The notes under the pieces: model-generated
What the model saw: only the letters and a program-made list of their open reading frames with translations
Database searches by the model: none
What the model was told of the DNA's origin: nothing
Program-made: the position numbers and the translations under genes
Assembly (NCBI GenBank): GCA_947176285.1
Contig: CAMWQF010000112.1
Span: forward strand, 1 to 8,371
DNA from: an uncultured Porphyromonadaceae bacterium
Lineage (GTDB): Bacteria; Bacteroidota; Bacteroidia; Bacteroidales; Muribaculaceae
Length of the DNA: 8,371 nt
Reading direction: 5' to 3'
Shown here: piece by piece, positions 8,101 to 8,371 of the stretch
How the letters are laid out: each line of letters opens with the position of its first letter
Position numbering within the stretch: position 1 is the stretch's first letter

Positions 8101-8371
8101 TGCTTCCTTCAAGGCGAGCTATCTGTCCCTTTCTTGCATTATATATTACTCCGGCTGTGTTTTTCCCATTGCCGTAGTCAAAAGATTCGTCACAGAGGTC
8201 GCCATCCCAATATACTCTGAAGTTTTGGGTGATGTGCACGGTAGATTTGCTGTCTCCAACTATTGCCTGATGAGATGCACCTCCAATCAGTGCATTGTCG
8301 CGAGAAGAGATTCCTTCAGCGCCCGGATATTCATCAATGAAATTGCCCATCATAGAGCGGCCGTCGTCGTT
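5135..8371 (-). CDS. PL11 rhamnogalacturonan lyase with beta-strand repeats and T9SS sorting domain (5' end outside window)
   Basis: The C-terminal 1078 residues of a large secreted polysaccharide lyase; the frame is open at the right edge (NDDGRSMMGNF), so the paired Met codons at 8353 are internal. Residues 1 to about 168 match the end of the PL11 propeller: NFRVYWDGDL, QGDILGDWREEYIM, NIRIFTTNIPTEHRIYSLW and GYNQPPHVSFAL. PL11 enzymes cleave the rhamnose-galacturonic acid backbone of RG-I by beta-elimination; the catalytic N-terminal part is off-window. Residues about 170-1015 are low-complexity beta-strand material with autotransporter-associated repeats. Residues about 1020-1078 form a T9SS type A sorting domain ending LKLQF and a TAA stop. 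PL11 lyases without such additions are roughly 600 residues, so most of this protein is appended material. Expected location: outer surface or secreted, exported by Sec and then T9SS. No frameshift is seen. Confidence 0.93.
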   Translation of the reverse strand, partial: NDDGRSMMGNFIDEYPGAEGISSRDNALIGGASHQAIVGDSKSTVHITQNFRVYWDGDLCDESFDYGNGKNTAGVIYNARKGQIARLEGSMTNNDTKGTPCFQGDILGDWREEYIMRDGDNNIRIFTTNIPTEHRIYSLWYDHQYRNAMNWQMCGYNQPPHVSFALSVFEDITVPPAPLTMSGRSEVANNGTIDASLNGKHVIVCETGDMTLSASDAVAPAILTVNTPSWVEGHNDNNRITTKTYTHTISEGSFSGEMRLIKQGDGKLVMPSGTHSYTGNTEVWAGTFAIEGEISNSPIWLNRFATLKTCSLNAPKGIDMNYASVLSLGDENKAGVLTTGELTLGFGSIIELDVFSDQTIDQVNASKLTIEKKDWTNGPEYLQPIIKFSANMAEDATTLPSGKYLIGEVEEIDGDLSDILILGIDNMKKELVYEDGKLYANLMAYEYGNKTWTGVENAVWDLDNSLTFVNQETGEADVFVPGDDVTFDDSAENTNVVITGRLKPSSVTFNNNEKDYTLSGEGQIVGEAKLVKEGEGTLTIKNINSYTGGTYINGGKLVAGVFANNIGNDLGALSDVNSRIYMSNDATLSPDASGTLGQRIILSSGNAAIEVPNNISLTVTTGISGLGVGQKLYKRGNGTLNLAGGNTINRLIIEGGAVNASEVSDVISLPNTVEFVNGALWDPESMYTYSSNSTNYYVGEGNKGSLYLDSRCTYTGKLTGKGTLSVYAAGVRCDLKGNWSDFEGEVVAGYHKRGAYDPDFKWDNDYGMPKTALNISSGVTFNAQAHKMTLGNLKGSGTYNGSALLTIGNDEKPITFSGTFAGKPNIVKTGACDLNMSKLWSEISSLKANDGTVSLTASKSPYNTVFLKAPLTIEGNAKLRGRGTVGNITVSRNGILEPGSYSETNIHHYGPIFSTGNVTIEEGSTLSLYLRAAGKSNDCSYLDVKGTLKIDGNVKVTMNPDYAPAVGDQFRLWITDKFSGTPNIELPELPEGLAWDFTGLQNASGILKVVAGSGVGIIADEAYVTCKIYDALGIYLGSIETTKSNASAAAKSGLNLRSGVYILVIEAEGHTETLKLQF
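5138..5314 (-). other. T9SS type A C-terminal sorting domain
   Basis: The final 59 residues contain VTCKIYDALGIYLGSIET, a short linker, then LNLRSGVYILVIEAEG and a terminal LKLQF. This is the usual Por secretion domain pattern: a beta strand with a Y-D-x-x-G turn, a GVYI strand, and a basic-hydrophobic C-terminal strand. It predicts passage across the outer membrane by the type IX system, followed by removal of the domain and surface attachment or release. Confidence 0.85.
5339..7867 (-). other. Region encoding autotransporter-associated beta-strand repeat-like segments
   Basis: Between the lyase and the sorting domain lie several degenerate copies of the pattern L-K-x-G-x-GTL ... YTGGT ... 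GG-x-L. Clear copies are LIKQGDGKLVM with YTGNTEVWAGTFAI (about 7487-7600), LVKEGEGTLTI with YTGGTYINGGKLVAG (about 6686-6787), LYKRGNGTLNLAGG (about 6430-6475) and the weaker IVKTGACDLNM. A WTG...WD module with GDDVTFDD and SVTFNN precedes the second copy. Such repeats usually fold as a long right-handed beta-helix. They probably act as a stalk or spacer, or possibly a glycan-binding surface; no catalytic motif was recognised. Confidence 0.75.
5402..5419. repeat. Two tandem 9-bp copies (CGGAAGTTC) inside the lyase gene
   Basis: The unit CGGAAGTTC occurs twice head to tail, encoding the repeated tripeptide in IELPELPEGL just ahead of the sorting domain. The unit is a multiple of three, so gain or loss of a copy would keep the frame. 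Homologous pre-sorting-domain segments often carry a similar LPELPEGL stretch, so this may be protein-level conservation and not slippage. Confidence 0.4.

Noticed and set aside
8351..8353. Met-Met at 8353 as the true start of the lyase gene
   Set aside because: The frame stays open to the edge (NDDGRS before it) and the following residues are in the middle to late part of the PL11 propeller. There is no signal peptide, so the real start lies outside the window.
1..8371. tRNA, rRNA, CRISPR, insertion sequence or SusC/SusD genes
   Set aside because: No cloverleaf, spaced direct repeats, transposase motif, terminal inverted repeats or TonB-receptor motifs were seen; nearly all bases are explained by the three minus-strand genes.

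Overview
The window is carbohydrate-degradation DNA from a Bacteroidota bacterium, most likely a gut Bacteroidales. Four things point there: a perfect Bacteroides-type promoter (TTTG, 20 bases, TATTTTTG), A-rich leaders without Shine-Dalgarno sequences, a PL11 rhamnogalacturonan lyase that ends in a type IX secretion (T9SS) sorting domain, and a secreted Bacteroides-style GH2 beta-galactosidase. Because the T9SS sorting domain is largely absent from Bacteroides itself but common in Muribaculaceae, Prevotella-like and Porphyromonas-like groups, a Muribaculaceae-type host is my best guess. This is inference only.

All three real genes lie on the minus strand, so the transcribed order runs right to left. 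At the right (5135-8371, its start outside the window) is a very large secreted protein. It holds the C-terminal part of a PL11 rhamnogalacturonan lyase, then about 840 residues of autotransporter-associated beta-strand repeat-like material, then a T9SS type A C-terminal domain. A 12-bp GC-rich hairpin (5087-5118) follows its stop codon and probably ends the transcript. A new promoter (5042-5073) then drives a second unit. Its first gene (2850-5000) encodes an exported protein with an N-terminal PQQ/arylsulfotransferase-like beta-propeller joined to a C-terminal DUF362 domain. Forty bases further on is a GH2 beta-galactosidase (start 2809, running off the left edge), which looks co-transcribed.

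The set reads as part of a locus for rhamnogalacturonan I or a related pectic polymer. The lyase would cut the RG-I backbone outside the cell while anchored by T9SS, and the GH2 enzyme would remove beta-linked galactose, for example from galactan or arabinogalactan side chains, after Sec export. The propeller-DUF362 protein has no assigned role and is the most novel item here. No SusC/SusD pair, regulator, mobile element, RNA gene or CRISPR array is visible. The only non-coding stretches are 2810-2849 and 5001-5134.
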